Positions 42,758-50,122 of a stretch of DNA of 50,122 bases are shown here, in pieces (the stretch's first letter is position 1; each line of letters starts with the position of its first letter). Below the pieces are notes generated by a model. It was not told the DNA's origin. It did not search any database and saw only the letters and a program-made list of their open reading frames with translations. The position numbers and the translations under genes were made by a program. Origin of the DNA: Clostridia bacterium (GTDB lineage: Bacteria > Bacillota > Clostridia > Oscillospirales > CAG-272); the NCBI GenBank assembly GCA_017520505.1, contig JAFXFN010000008.1, positions 1 to 50,122 on the forward strand, in the 5' to 3' direction.

Positions 42758-43134
42758 ATATACGACACGGCGATATCGGCAATTTTGCCGACAAGCGGCA
42801 GACACAGCGCAACTACCGCCAGCTTGCTTGCGCTCTGAAGCGATGAGGCGATGGCGTGCTCGCCTGCGTCACGGCATATCTCCGAGGAAAAATGCCCGAT
42901 GAAGCCTATCGACAGGGATTTGAAGATATACGGCATATATTCCCCGAAGCCTGCGGACTCTGACAGCGACGAAAGATATTCGGCGATGGGAGAAAGTGTG
43001 CTGACGCACACCGTCAGAAGCCACACCGCACCGCACAGCGACAGAAGAAACCCCGTTTGCGCATGGGCGGAGCGTACGAAAAGCACGATGCAAACGAGAA
43101 ACGCACAAAATACGGATATGCCTATTATATTCAT
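42754..43134 (-). CDS. spoIIIAD: Stage III sporulation protein AD
   Basis: A 126-residue membrane protein with about four hydrophobic segments (MNIIGISVFCAFLVCIVLFV at the start; GEYMPYIFKSLSIGFIGHFS in the middle). It overlaps spoIIIAC by 4 nt and spoIIIAE by 4 nt. Confidence 0.92.
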   Translation of the reverse strand: MNIIGISVFCAFLVCIVLFVRSAHAQTGFLLSLCGAVWLLTVCVSTLSPIAEYLSSLSESAGFGEYMPYIFKSLSIGFIGHFSSEICRDAGEHAIASSLQSASKLAVVALCLPLVGKIADIAVSYI

Positions 43135-43325
43135 AGCCCGAAAATGCTCCTGACGGTTGATAAAAGCGACGAAAACTGATTTACTATCATCAGCATAACG
43201 ATAATTATTCCCGTCAATGAAACGAGCATTGCCTGCTCGTCACGTCCGCTTTTTGAAAGTATCTGATACACCACCGCCACGAGTATACCGACACCCGAAA
43301 CCTTTATTATGAGATTTATGTCCAT
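43131..43325 (-). CDS. spoIIIAC: Stage III sporulation protein AC
   Basis: A 64-residue protein with two membrane segments and the family stretch KVSGVGILVAVVYQILSKSG then DEQAMLVSLTGI. The length is typical for this smallest member of the operon. Confidence 0.93.
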   Translation of the reverse strand: MDINLIIKVSGVGILVAVVYQILSKSGRDEQAMLVSLTGIIIVMLMIVNQFSSLLSTVRSIFGL

Positions 43326-43358
43326 ATTTTACGCCCTTAAATTTCAATATTTGCGCCG

Positions 43359-43829
43359 TCAGAAAAACACCAAAACGAACAAAAGCCCGAAGAAAACAGG
43401 CAGAGTTACGTTGAGCTTTCGTCGTGTTGGTATCTCACGGCGGAGCTTTTTCAAATGCTCCTCGCTTTTTGAGATTATGTAATCGAATTCGCTTTTCTGG
43501 TTTTCGGCATCGCTTTTTCCGATTTTGTCGGAAAAATCCTTTATAAGCTCAAGCTCATCCGGCGAAAATCCGCAGCAAAGCGATGCAAAATACAGCCCCT
43601 TGCCGCCCTTTAAATTTTTATAGAAGTCTGTTTTTTCAAGATTCGGTGAGGATAAAGAAGAAAAAATTATTTCAGTCGGTGTGCGCCTTATCCAGATCTC
43701 ATCACGTATCGACCGCATTAAAAACACCATTTCTTCAAATGCGGCGAGGTGCTTTTTTTCCTCGTTGCACATAAGAAGCCCGAGTAAAAGCGAGCAGATA
43801 CACACCGTCAAAGCCCCCGTCAGCTGCAT
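43359..43829 (-). CDS. spoIIIAB: Stage III sporulation protein AB
   Basis: A 156-residue protein with hydrophobic segments at both ends and a GspF-like helical middle (FEEMVFLMRSIRDEIWIRRTP; GKSDAENQKSEFDYIISKSE). It overlaps spoIIIAA by 10 nt; a gap of 33 nt separates it from spoIIIAC. Confidence 0.9.
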   Translation of the reverse strand: MQLTGALTVCICSLLLGLLMCNEEKKHLAAFEEMVFLMRSIRDEIWIRRTPTEIIFSSLSSPNLEKTDFYKNLKGGKGLYFASLCCGFSPDELELIKDFSDKIGKSDAENQKSEFDYIISKSEEHLKKLRREIPTRRKLNVTLPVFFGLLFVLVFF

Positions 43830-44701
43830 TCTTTTATATCAAAGGTGACGGTACTGCCGTTTCTGAAAAGCCGTGCGTAAAAGTCAAAAACCTTCGCATC
43901 GTACAGCTTTTTGACAAACGGACGGCGCATTATCTCCTCAAACGATGCGCCGTGGCACGTGGCGGTGAACGGCACGCCTGCATTTGACACCTGTATTATG
44001 CTGTCGACGTCATCTGCTCCTATTTCATCGCACACGGTGTACTGCGGACAAAGCGTGCGCTGGGCAATTTCAATGCCCTTTGATTTTTCCGTACCTGAAA
44101 TGCGGTCGCAAAGCACAGCGGAAACGTCAAGCTCGCCTCTGCTGTCTATCACCGCACAGCGAAGACCCATACCGCTTACGTAGCGGATAATGTCCTTTAA
44201 AACGGTCGTTTTGCCGACACCGGGCGGTGCGTATATCAAGGTTGAGCGTGCACCTGTTATTTTTGTAAGGGCATCGGAGCAGCCCTTTATCTCTTTTGGT
44301 ATTCTTATATTTACGGAGCTTACCCCATATACGGCATCTGTGTGCGAACAACGGGGAGCTATTCCTGCACGGAAGCCGTTTTTCATACTGATGTAGCCGT
44401 TTTTTATTTCCTCCTCGTGTGCGTGGTACGAGCTTTCGCAAAGACGGAAAACGCACGTGCGTATGTCCTCTTCACTGCAGATAAGCGGCTTTTGGGATAT
44501 TTCGCCGTTCATATCGGGAAAAATGTTTTCATCTGAGCAGGAAAGGGAAAACGCACCGTGACAGCGCAGGCGCACCTCTGTGACAAGCTCTGCCTTTGTA
44601 CGGTTTTTCAGCGCAAAAAGGCGTAAAGCCGAGCCGAATGATTCGGGCAGATATGACGATATATGATATAAAGGACAAACGTCGGATTCAATTTTAAGCA
44701 T
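43820..44701 (-). CDS. spoIIIAA: Stage III sporulation protein AA (ATPase)
   Basis: A 293-residue cytoplasmic ATPase related to secretion motor ATPases, the first gene of the operon. Walker A is IYAPPGVGKTTVLKD near residue 155, Walker B-like VCDEIGADDVDSI near 222, then FTATCHGASFEEIMRRP. All eight spoIIIA genes are present and in order, evidence that the organism forms endospores. The operon is known to be mother-cell specific (sigma-E); I saw only weak candidates for such a promoter between 44702 and 44770. Confidence 0.94.
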   Translation of the reverse strand: MLKIESDVCPLYHISSYLPESFGSALRLFALKNRTKAELVTEVRLRCHGAFSLSCSDENIFPDMNGEISQKPLICSEEDIRTCVFRLCESSYHAHEEEIKNGYISMKNGFRAGIAPRCSHTDAVYGVSSVNIRIPKEIKGCSDALTKITGARSTLIYAPPGVGKTTVLKDIIRYVSGMGLRCAVIDSRGELDVSAVLCDRISGTEKSKGIEIAQRTLCPQYTVCDEIGADDVDSIIQVSNAGVPFTATCHGASFEEIMRRPFVKKLYDAKVFDFYARLFRNGSTVTFDIKECS

Positions 44702-44779
44702 TTTTAACCCCGAAATATCAAAGTGTGTATTTCAATATATTCGGTGTTGGCGATTTATATGACCGTTTTTATTCGTTTC

Positions 44780-44854
44780 ATTCGGGCGTGATTTGCAGGG
44801 GCGTGTAGTTCGCTGTAGTTCGTATAACGAACTACTACGAACTTACTTTGGTCG
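44780..44854. repeat. Type A element, right flank of spoIIIA
   Basis: Inverted counterpart of 40070-40130: 60 of 61 bases match, with GCAGGGG in place of GTAGGGG. It lies about 80 nt upstream of the spoIIIAA start. Confidence 0.85.
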
Positions 44855-44887
44855 TCCGCCTCGATTCCATTTTGTTCGTTTTATTAA

Positions 44888-45050
44888 CACCTCATCCACC
44901 GCATTAAGCCCTCCTTGTGTAAAGGAGGGTGTCAAGCGAAGCTTGACGGGAGGATTGTTTATAATGTTATCCGATGTCGGATAACATTTCAAGTTTGCCT
45001 TGGCAAACATTTCAAGTCACAAAGTGACATTTAATACCGAAGGCATTTCA
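44888..45050 (-). repeat. Type C repeat joined to a type D hairpin chain
   Basis: From the left: CACCTCATCCACC, a CCTCCTTGTGTAAAGGAGG stem, GTCAAGCgaaGCTTGAC, GGGAGGATTGTTTATAATG, then hairpins TTATCCGATGTCGGATAA, TTTGCCTTGGCAAA, GTCACAAAGTGAC and GCCTTCGGTATT separated by ACATTTCAAG. It is a longer, inverted relative of 20138-20266, and the order of modules is kept. Confidence 0.78.
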
Positions 45051-45059
45051 TTTTTTTCT

Positions 45060-45086
45060 TGCGGGAGGATAATATCCTCCCCTACA
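45060..45086 (-). repeat. Type A GTAG-hairpin, minimal form
   Basis: On the minus strand GTAG is followed by the perfect stem GGGAGGATA/TATCCTCCC. A degenerate relative is at 7917-7940. It is the simplest GTAG-hairpin in the window. Confidence 0.75.
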
Positions 45087-45100
45087 AATTTATTGGGTTT

Positions 45101-45206
45101 ATTTTCATTAAATTCAACGTGACAACGGCACACCCGCCCGTCCCCCCTCGGCAGGCTTTGCCTGCCGCCCACGGGCGAGGGTGTGCATATTTCCTGACGG
45201 AAATAT
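45101..45206 (-). repeat. Type B repeat, full copy (inverted)
   Basis: Tail TTTTCATTAAATTCAACGTG, arms GCACACCCGCCCGT and ACGGGCGAGGGTGTGC, internal GGCAGGCtttGCCTGCC, then ATATTTCC-TGAC-GGAAATAT (45187-45206). It closely matches the copy at 27730, in the other orientation. Confidence 0.85.
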
Positions 45207-45251
45207 TTTTTATTCATTGAACCTGACATACCCGATGCAAAAAAACAACGG

Positions 45252-45280
45252 TTGACAAATAAAGAAAAAACATATATAAT
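45252..45280 (+). promoter_or_regulatory. Consensus sigma-A promoter for the VWA-lipase gene
   Basis: TTGACA (45252-45257), 17-nt spacer, TATAAT (45275-45280). Both hexamers are perfect. The start point would be near 45287, with a 44-nt leader ending in GGAGG. Confidence 0.9.
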
Positions 45281-45330
45281 TAAAATGAATTAATATGCTG
45301 ATAACGATTTGATATAATTCGGAGGAATAA

Positions 45331-48300
45331 ATGAAATTTATGAATAAAGGGATACTGAAAAGACTGCTCGGAGTAATTCTTGCGTTTTCGATGATATTTT
45401 CCGTATGTGTGCCTGCATCTGCCGTGACACTTGACGAGGCTTTGAAAAAAAGCACGGTACAGCTGACAGTCGGGGACAGCACGAGGCTTAAATCGGGAAT
45501 TTTTAATATCAAAAATGAATGGCGCTCATCAGATGTAAACGTTGCGGAGGTTGACACTCGCGGTACTGTCACGGCTGTCGGTGTCGGACGTGCTACGGTA
45601 ACGCTGTCTTTCTGCACGCTGTTCGGACAGAACAGAAAAAAATCGTTTTATATTGAGGTCATCGCTCCTGAATGTGATTTTACCGTTAAAATAGGTGAGA
45701 GTATAAAGCTTCCCGAAAACGTTTTGGGTGCGGTTTATACATCCGCCGATGAAAGTATTGCTATTGTTGACGGCGATACTGTGACGGGTATCAGAAAGGG
45801 TGTCGTAAGAATCGGTACATATACACCCAAAAACGGAATTTTCCGCTTATTCAGCGAAAAATACGCAAGTCTTGCAGGTGAGTATACTTTGCAGGTCATA
45901 TCAAATGAAAATTACGACGGCGAGCTTTTACCCCCTGCGCTTGCCAAGCTTTTCGGTGTGTCGGCTGACGAATATGATTCGGATTCAGACGGCATCGGCA
46001 ACTGTGCGGAGGTGTATATTCTCGCCACAAGCCCCTCGGTGTCCGATACTGACGGTGACGGCATTTGCGACGGGGACGAGGATTTTGACCTTGACGGGCT
46101 TTCAAACCTTGAGGAAATAAGATATTCAACAAAGCTCAACAACGCTGACACCGACGGCGACGGACTTTACGACGGCGAAGAAATAAAAACATACGGCACG
46201 CTTGCGCTTGTTCCCGATACTGACGGCGACGGTGTTTCAGACGGTGACGAAGCGGAGCTCGGCACATCACCCATTCAAAAAATGTCCGACGGTGTAACAC
46301 CCGACGGACAGAGGATATTTGAGCAAATACTGAAAAAAGAAAATATTGAAGAATTTCTGCTTGATGAGGAAAATGAGGCTGTGCCGTCGCTTCTTCTCAA
46401 CACGACGGGCAACATCAACAGCCGTGTTTGCATAATTTCAAGCGTCTGCGACACATTCAGCGACAGCCGTGCTATGATAGGCGAGCCTGTCGACGTGTGC
46501 GGTGACAAAATGGGTGAGGGAAAAATAACGTTTACCCTCAAAAAAGCCCCTGTGTATTCGCTTTTGAAGGACGGAAAAACGGAAAATATATGCACAAGCG
46601 TTATATGCAGATACGATAACGGCGTAAACGAATATCTGAAAACCGAATATAACGAAGAAAAAAACACGTTGACGGCGGATATTACCGAGGCGGGAACGTA
46701 TTTTGTTCTTGATATCGGCGGACTTTTCGGCGAGCTTGGATACAAGCTTCCGACCTCTGTTCATTCAAACAGAATAGATTATAATGTAAAGCGTGTGAAA
46801 ACGGCTGATGTTATGGCTCAGGCTGATATAGTGTTTGTTATTGACACAACAGGCTCTATGAGCGAGGAGATAAAAGCTGTCAAGGACAACATAAACGGCT
46901 TTGTTGACACACTCAAGTCAAAGGGCGTTTCAGCATCGCTTGCGCTTGTAAGCTTTCAGGACCTTGAGGCGGATGGGGAAAACTCGACGGCGGTTCACAA
47001 AAACGGTGCGGAGAACTGGTTTTACGATACAGAGGCATACAAAAATGCTATTTCCTCGCTTACTCTCGGCGACGGCGGCGACTATCCCGAATGTGCGCTC
47101 GATGCCCTTGAAACATCAAGACTTCTCGATATGCGTGCATCGGCAGGAAAAATATTCGTGCTTGTGACCGATGCAAATTATAAAACCGACAACAGATACG
47201 GTATTGCTTCGATGGACGATGAAATAGAGCTTCTGCAAAATGCGGGTGTTTCCTGCTGTGTTATTTCAAAGCCGTTCTGGGTGAATGAATACCGTGACCT
47301 TTACACGAAAACCGACGGCACGTGGGGCGACATATACGGAAATTTCAGCCTGCAGCTTGCCGCTGTTGCCGACAAGATAAGCCAAAGCGTTGTCGGTGAC
47401 GGCTATTGGATATATCTTGACGGCGAGGTGCCGACTCCTGTAAGACTTAACGAAAAGCCCTATGAGGGAAGCACGGTCGATACCGACGGTGACGGTGTGC
47501 CTGATATACGTGAGCTTGAAAGCATAAAGCCAAACGGCACGGTCGACCTTGATGCACTTCTGACACAGATAAGCGGCGGAGTCATCACGGGAACAAATTA
47601 CGGTGTCGTTGAAACGTATACGTATATAAGCAATCCTGCCTTTGCCGATACTGATTTTGACGGCACGTCAGACTACGAGGACAACACTCCCAAGAGCAAC
47701 ACCGTCAAGGGCATAATGCACTATCCGTATGACAAAAAAGCGTGCAACATCGAATTTGAAATGGACTACCGTGATTTGATAGACGGTGACAATTTCATAT
47801 ATTCGAAGAATATTTCCGTTTTGTCATCGCTTTATGCGGCGGACACGTATGACGAAACGTATATAGAAATAACAGAGGGAGCAAAGCTCGGCGGAAGCGA
47901 TACGGGGAAAAATTTCGGTACGCTTCTGGGGCTTGACAGCGACAGTAAATTTATTTCCGTCAAGTCATCCGAGTATGCTCAGGACAAGGACGACGTTACC
48001 GATTTCTTTGTCGGACATAAGAAAATGATATATAACGGCGTTGAAAACGAGGTCGTTATCGTCGCTGTCCGAGGCACAAACGGAACGAATGCCGAGTGGT
48101 CGAGTAATTTCGACGTAGGCGCTGATTCAGCGGAATATTATACGGCAATGGGCAAGACCCACCCCGATTGGAACAACAAAAACAACCACAAGGGCTTTGA
48201 CGTTACGGCAACACGTGTTTACAATAAGCTTATACCGTATCTGCAAGCCAATATTGACCAAAAGGCACGCAAAACTATACTTGTGTGCGGTCACTCAAGA

Positions 48301-49044
48301 GGTGCGGCTATTGCCAACATTCTCGGCGCAAGGCTTGAGCGTGAGCATCCCGAATACAATTCGTTTACATATACGTTTGCAACTCCGTACAGCACGACGG
48401 ATAAGGATGCCGCAAGCTATCAGACCGTGTTCAATATTGTAAACACAGATGACCTTATTACGTATCTTCCCCTTGAAAAATGGGGCTTTGCCAAGTACGG
48501 CACTACAAAATCTGTCAGCGTCAGAGGAAATTACGCAAGCGGTACAGCGGCAGGCTCATTCAAGTGGCTGACAGGCGTTGATTATAACGATGACAGCGGC
48601 ACGCAAAGAACGCTCGACTGCTTTGCGGCTATCGCTGACACGAGGGCACAGCTTTACAAGCTTGATACGACAGAGGATGGAACGGTTTACGAAAATGATG
48701 TCGGACATCTTACAAAGTCGGGGGCGGAAAAGGAGCTTGTTGAGCTCTCGGCAACGCTTGAAAGTGAAAAGCTTGCAAGATTCTGCACTCTCACCGTTAC
48801 GGGCAGTCTCGCCTGGTGGCACGTTGAGGTCACTTACTGTCCTGCGTACTTTATGCAGATAATTGCCAATATGACGACAGGTGTCGGCCCTGCGCTCGGA
48901 CGTGACGTAAAGGGTAAATACGCAACGGCAAAAACGTCGTTTGTCGCTTCCAGCGGCTTCGTGGTGGTCGGCGGACTTACACACCCGCACATGCAGCCGA
49001 CGTATTATCTCATCGCACGCAATGACTTTTTGCCCTTGAAATAA
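45331..49044 (+). CDS. Large secreted protein: Ig-like, Ca-binding repeats, VWA and class-3-lipase-like domains
   Basis: 1237 residues. A signal peptide (about 1-31, ending VPASA) is followed by two Ig-like (Big_2-type) domains at about 35-195. Asp-rich thrombospondin-type-3-like calcium repeats occupy 215-315 (for example DTDGDGICDGDEDFDLDGLS). A VWA domain with MIDAS VIDTTGSMSEE starts near 503. A second Asp-rich group lies near 717-790. The last 400 residues form an alpha/beta-hydrolase with nucleophile elbow CGHSRGAA (Ser989), NTDDLITYLP (likely acid) and LAWWHVEV (likely His). It ends without an anchor or sorting signal, so it is probably released. GGAGG precedes the ATG. A lipid or ester substrate is inferred from the elbow only. 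Confidence 0.85.
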   Translation: MKFMNKGILKRLLGVILAFSMIFSVCVPASAVTLDEALKKSTVQLTVGDSTRLKSGIFNIKNEWRSSDVNVAEVDTRGTVTAVGVGRATVTLSFCTLFGQNRKKSFYIEVIAPECDFTVKIGESIKLPENVLGAVYTSADESIAIVDGDTVTGIRKGVVRIGTYTPKNGIFRLFSEKYASLAGEYTLQVISNENYDGELLPPALAKLFGVSADEYDSDSDGIGNCAEVYILATSPSVSDTDGDGICDGDEDFDLDGLSNLEEIRYSTKLNNADTDGDGLYDGEEIKTYGTLALVPDTDGDGVSDGDEAELGTSPIQKMSDGVTPDGQRIFEQILKKENIEEFLLDEENEAVPSLLLNTTGNINSRVCIISSVCDTFSDSRAMIGEPVDVCGDKMGEGKITFTLKKAPVYSLLKDGKTENICTSVICRYDNGVNEYLKTEYNEEKNTLTADITEAGTYFVLDIGGLFGELGYKLPTSVHSNRIDYNVKRVKTADVMAQADIVFVIDTTGSMSEEIKAVKDNINGFVDTLKSKGVSASLALVSFQDLEADGENSTAVHKNGAENWFYDTEAYKNAISSLTLGDGGDYPECALDALETSRLLDMRASAGKIFVLVTDANYKTDNRYGIASMDDEIELLQNAGVSCCVISKPFWVNEYRDLYTKTDGTWGDIYGNFSLQLAAVADKISQSVVGDGYWIYLDGEVPTPVRLNEKPYEGSTVDTDGDGVPDIRELESIKPNGTVDLDALLTQISGGVITGTNYGVVETYTYISNPAFADTDFDGTSDYEDNTPKSNTVKGIMHYPYDKKACNIEFEMDYRDLIDGDNFIYSKNISVLSSLYAADTYDETYIEITEGAKLGGSDTGKNFGTLLGLDSDSKFISVKSSEYAQDKDDVTDFFVGHKKMIYNGVENEVVIVAVRGTNGTNAEWSSNFDVGADSAEYYTAMGKTHPDWNNKNNHKGFDVTATRVYNKLIPYLQANIDQKARKTILVCGHSRGAAIANILGARLEREHPEYNSFTYTFATPYSTTDKDAASYQTVFNIVNTDDLITYLPLEKWGFAKYGTTKSVSVRGNYASGTAAGSFKWLTGVDYNDDSGTQRTLDCFAAIADTRAQLYKLDTTEDGTVYENDVGHLTKSGAEKELVELSATLESEKLARFCTLTVTGSLAWWHVEVTYCPAYFMQIIANMTTGVGPALGRDVKGKYATAKTSFVASSGFVVVGGLTHPHMQPTYYLIARNDFLPLK

Positions 49045-49062
49045 CACAAAAGCAAATATAAA

Positions 49063-49118
49063 AGATCCGACTCGTTTTCCGGAATTACTCCTGAAAATGA
49101 GTCGGATCTATATGTTTT
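49063..49118 (+). terminator. Intrinsic terminator after the VWA-lipase gene
   Basis: AGATCCGACTC (49063-49073) pairs with GAGTCGGATCT (49099-49109), extended inward by TTTTC/GAAAA, and is followed by ATATGTTTTT. It starts 19 nt after the stop codon. Confidence 0.88.
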
Positions 49119-49129
49119 TGAATATTTTT

Positions 49130-49156
49130 GTAGGGGACGGCGCCCACGACGTCCCG
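49130..49156 (+). repeat. Type A GTAG-hairpin, single copy
   Basis: GTAGGGGACGGCGCCCACGA then CGTCCCG. It differs by one base from the copy at 19629-19603 (minus strand), about 30 kb away. Confidence 0.8.
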
Positions 49157-49187
49157 TATACTTTGCGTTTTTTACAATTCTATGCGA

Positions 49188-49646
49188 TTACGCCTTTTCG
49201 TTTTTGATCTCCGTGAGCTCCTTCAAGAACGTGTCAACGTCCTTGAATTCACGGTAGATGGAGGCGAAACGCACGTAGGCGATCTCGTCAACGTTCTTCA
49301 GCCTTTCCATAACCATCGTACCTATGGCAACAGACGGTATTTCATTTTTTGACGAGCTTTTTATTGCATTTTCAATATCTCGTACGATATTTTCCATTTG
49401 AGAAGAGGTAACGGGGCGCTTGTGACACGCCTTCAGAATACCGCCGAGCAGCTTTGACCTGTCAAACACTTCTCTCGTTTTATCCTTTTTGATGACCATT
49501 ATCGGCATCGTTTCGATATGTTCATACGTTGAAAACTTCGTTCCGCAGTCAAGACATACACGGCGTCGGCGAATTCCGGTGTTGTTTTCTATGGGGCGTG
49601 AGTCGACAACTTTTGTTTCTTGATAACCGCAAGCGGGACATTTCAT
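49188..49646 (-). CDS. nrdR: Transcriptional repressor NrdR
   Basis: A 152-residue, nucleotide-sensing repressor of ribonucleotide reductase genes. The N-terminal zinc ribbon has MKCPACG and CLDCGTKFSTYE (Cys3, Cys6, Cys31, Cys34), followed by an ATP-cone domain (IMVIKKDKTREVFDRSKLLG onward). The length is typical. AGGTAGGAAAA precedes the ATG, and a perfect promoter lies 30-60 nt upstream. It probably controls nrdD/nrdG, of which nrdG lies at 7156. Confidence 0.96.
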   Translation of the reverse strand: MKCPACGYQETKVVDSRPIENNTGIRRRRVCLDCGTKFSTYEHIETMPIMVIKKDKTREVFDRSKLLGGILKACHKRPVTSSQMENIVRDIENAIKSSSKNEIPSVAIGTMVMERLKNVDEIAYVRFASIYREFKDVDTFLKELTEIKNEKA

Positions 49647-49676
49647 AATATTTTCCTACCTTAATTTGATAAATTT

Positions 49677-49705
49677 ATTATAAATCACACATCTGTTTTT
49701 GTCAA
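49677..49705 (-). promoter_or_regulatory. Consensus sigma-A promoter for nrdR
   Basis: Minus strand: TTGACA (49705-49700), 17-nt spacer, TATAAT (49682-49677). Both hexamers are perfect. Upstream, 49706-49970 holds no gene; a CTGTGC/GCACAG inverted pair at 49740-49769 and AT-rich DNA are all I see. Confidence 0.88.
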
Positions 49706-49970
49706 GTGAAAAAAATAATTTTACTGTTTTGCGTCATCGCTGTGCCGGGGCTTGGTAATGACAGCACAGAAAAACGGTGGAGGGGAAAATTTTTTTATTC
49801 AGAAATTTTAATTTGAATTTGAAAATAAAATAATAGATTCGGTCTTTTTTACACTGCTTAACGAATATTTTTTACCCCTCGGAAATTCTATATAAATGTA
49901 TAATTAAAATATAGAAAATGCGACACGCGCGGGCGGGTGTAAATTTACCGAAAAAAAACGAAAAAAGAGG

Positions 49971-49999
49971 TTGACAAAACGAAAGAGATGTGGTAATAT
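49971..49999 (+). promoter_or_regulatory. Promoter of a probable rRNA operon
   Basis: TTGACA (49971-49976), 17-nt spacer, TAATAT (49994-49999). A-rich DNA just upstream (AAAAAAAACGAAAAAAGAGG) could act as an UP element. A strong promoter with no protein start within the next 120 nt points to a stable RNA. Confidence 0.75.
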
Positions 50000-50004
50000 A
50001 TACA

Positions 50005-50122
50005 AGTCGCCGAGAGAGAGCGACGGACTTGGTCCTTGAAAATTGAATAACAGACGAGATAAGATAAAGCGAAGTATAAAGCGAAAAGCTTAGAAATATG
50101 ATGCAAAGAATCTCGACAATTC
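50005..50122 (+). other. Probable 16S rRNA leader (gene itself beyond window)
   Basis: The transcript starts with a GTCGC/GCGAC hairpin, then TTGGTCCTTGAAAATTGAAT, a phrase typical of rRNA leaders and spacers in Bacillota, then purine-rich GATAAGATAAAGCGAAGTAT. The conserved 16S start (AGAGTTTGATCCTGG) is not reached before the window ends, so the identity is inferred. Confidence 0.6.

Noticed and set aside
44702..44770. Sigma-E promoter for spoIIIA (GTCATAT and GAATATAT on the minus strand)
   Set aside because: The spacing is about right but the -10 matches the CATACA-N-T consensus poorly, so it is not listed as a feature.

Overview
The window looks like chromosome of an endospore-forming, anaerobic Clostridia bacterium (Bacillota), probably an uncultured gut-type lineage. 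The evidence is a complete spoIIIAA-AH sporulation operon, an oxygen-sensitive NrdG activase plus NrdR, a MutS/MutL pair with the MutH-independent endonuclease motifs, a zinc-tailed SecA, mini-RNase III, and sigma-A promoters close to TTGACA-N17-TATAAT. No genus can be named from the sequence alone.

Layout: 0.35-7.1 kb holds proA, a YlbF-family gene, a REP-associated tyrosine transposase (RAYT), mutS and mutL, all on the plus strand and almost touching. 7.1-9.4 kb holds nrdG and an AGCS amino-acid symporter on the minus strand. 9.7-14.7 kb is a four-gene ABC-2/GldG/DUF4340 operon. 15.3-16.4 kb is tgt. 16.7-19.4 kb (minus) holds a GH78-like glycoside hydrolase, a structured RNA of about 210 nt that may be 6S RNA, and a DUF1292 gene. 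19.7-24.7 kb holds a small hypothetical gene, a D,D-carboxypeptidase lipoprotein and the YhaO/YhaN (Mre11/Rad50-like) pair. 25.1-36.4 kb runs rsmG, ribF, mrnC, a membrane protein, secA, two membrane proteins, a secreted CHAP protein, an AI-2E-family exporter and a dipeptide epimerase. 36.5-39.6 kb (minus) is a small accessory island: an orphan HipA-like kinase and two phage-tail-type genes behind a consensus promoter that carries a LexA-type box. 40.2-44.7 kb (minus) is the spoIIIA operon. 45.3-49.0 kb is a 1237-residue secreted VWA/lipase protein, followed by nrdR (minus). The window ends in what looks like the promoter and leader of an rRNA operon.

Nearly every gap between transcription units is filled by modular palindromic repeats. 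Type A elements start with GTAGGGG and continue into a hairpin, often paired head-to-head as in REPINs. Type B elements run from an ATATTTCC/GGAAATAT palindrome through a long inverted repeat to a GTTGAATTAAATGAAAA-like end (about 13 copies). Type C elements are built on CCTTCCCC/GGGGAAGG or CCTCC/GGAGG stems and end in GGATGAGG. Type D is a chain of small hairpins joined by GAAATGT. Type E is an AT- and purine-rich GATAATAGATAAGAAATAA repeat. The RAYT gene sits inside the mismatch-repair operon and carries two perfect, inverted, in-frame 24-bp copies of the type A repeat within its own coding sequence. This is the strongest candidate here for a little-described system: a RAYT with its own repeat family built into the gene and spread through the chromosome.
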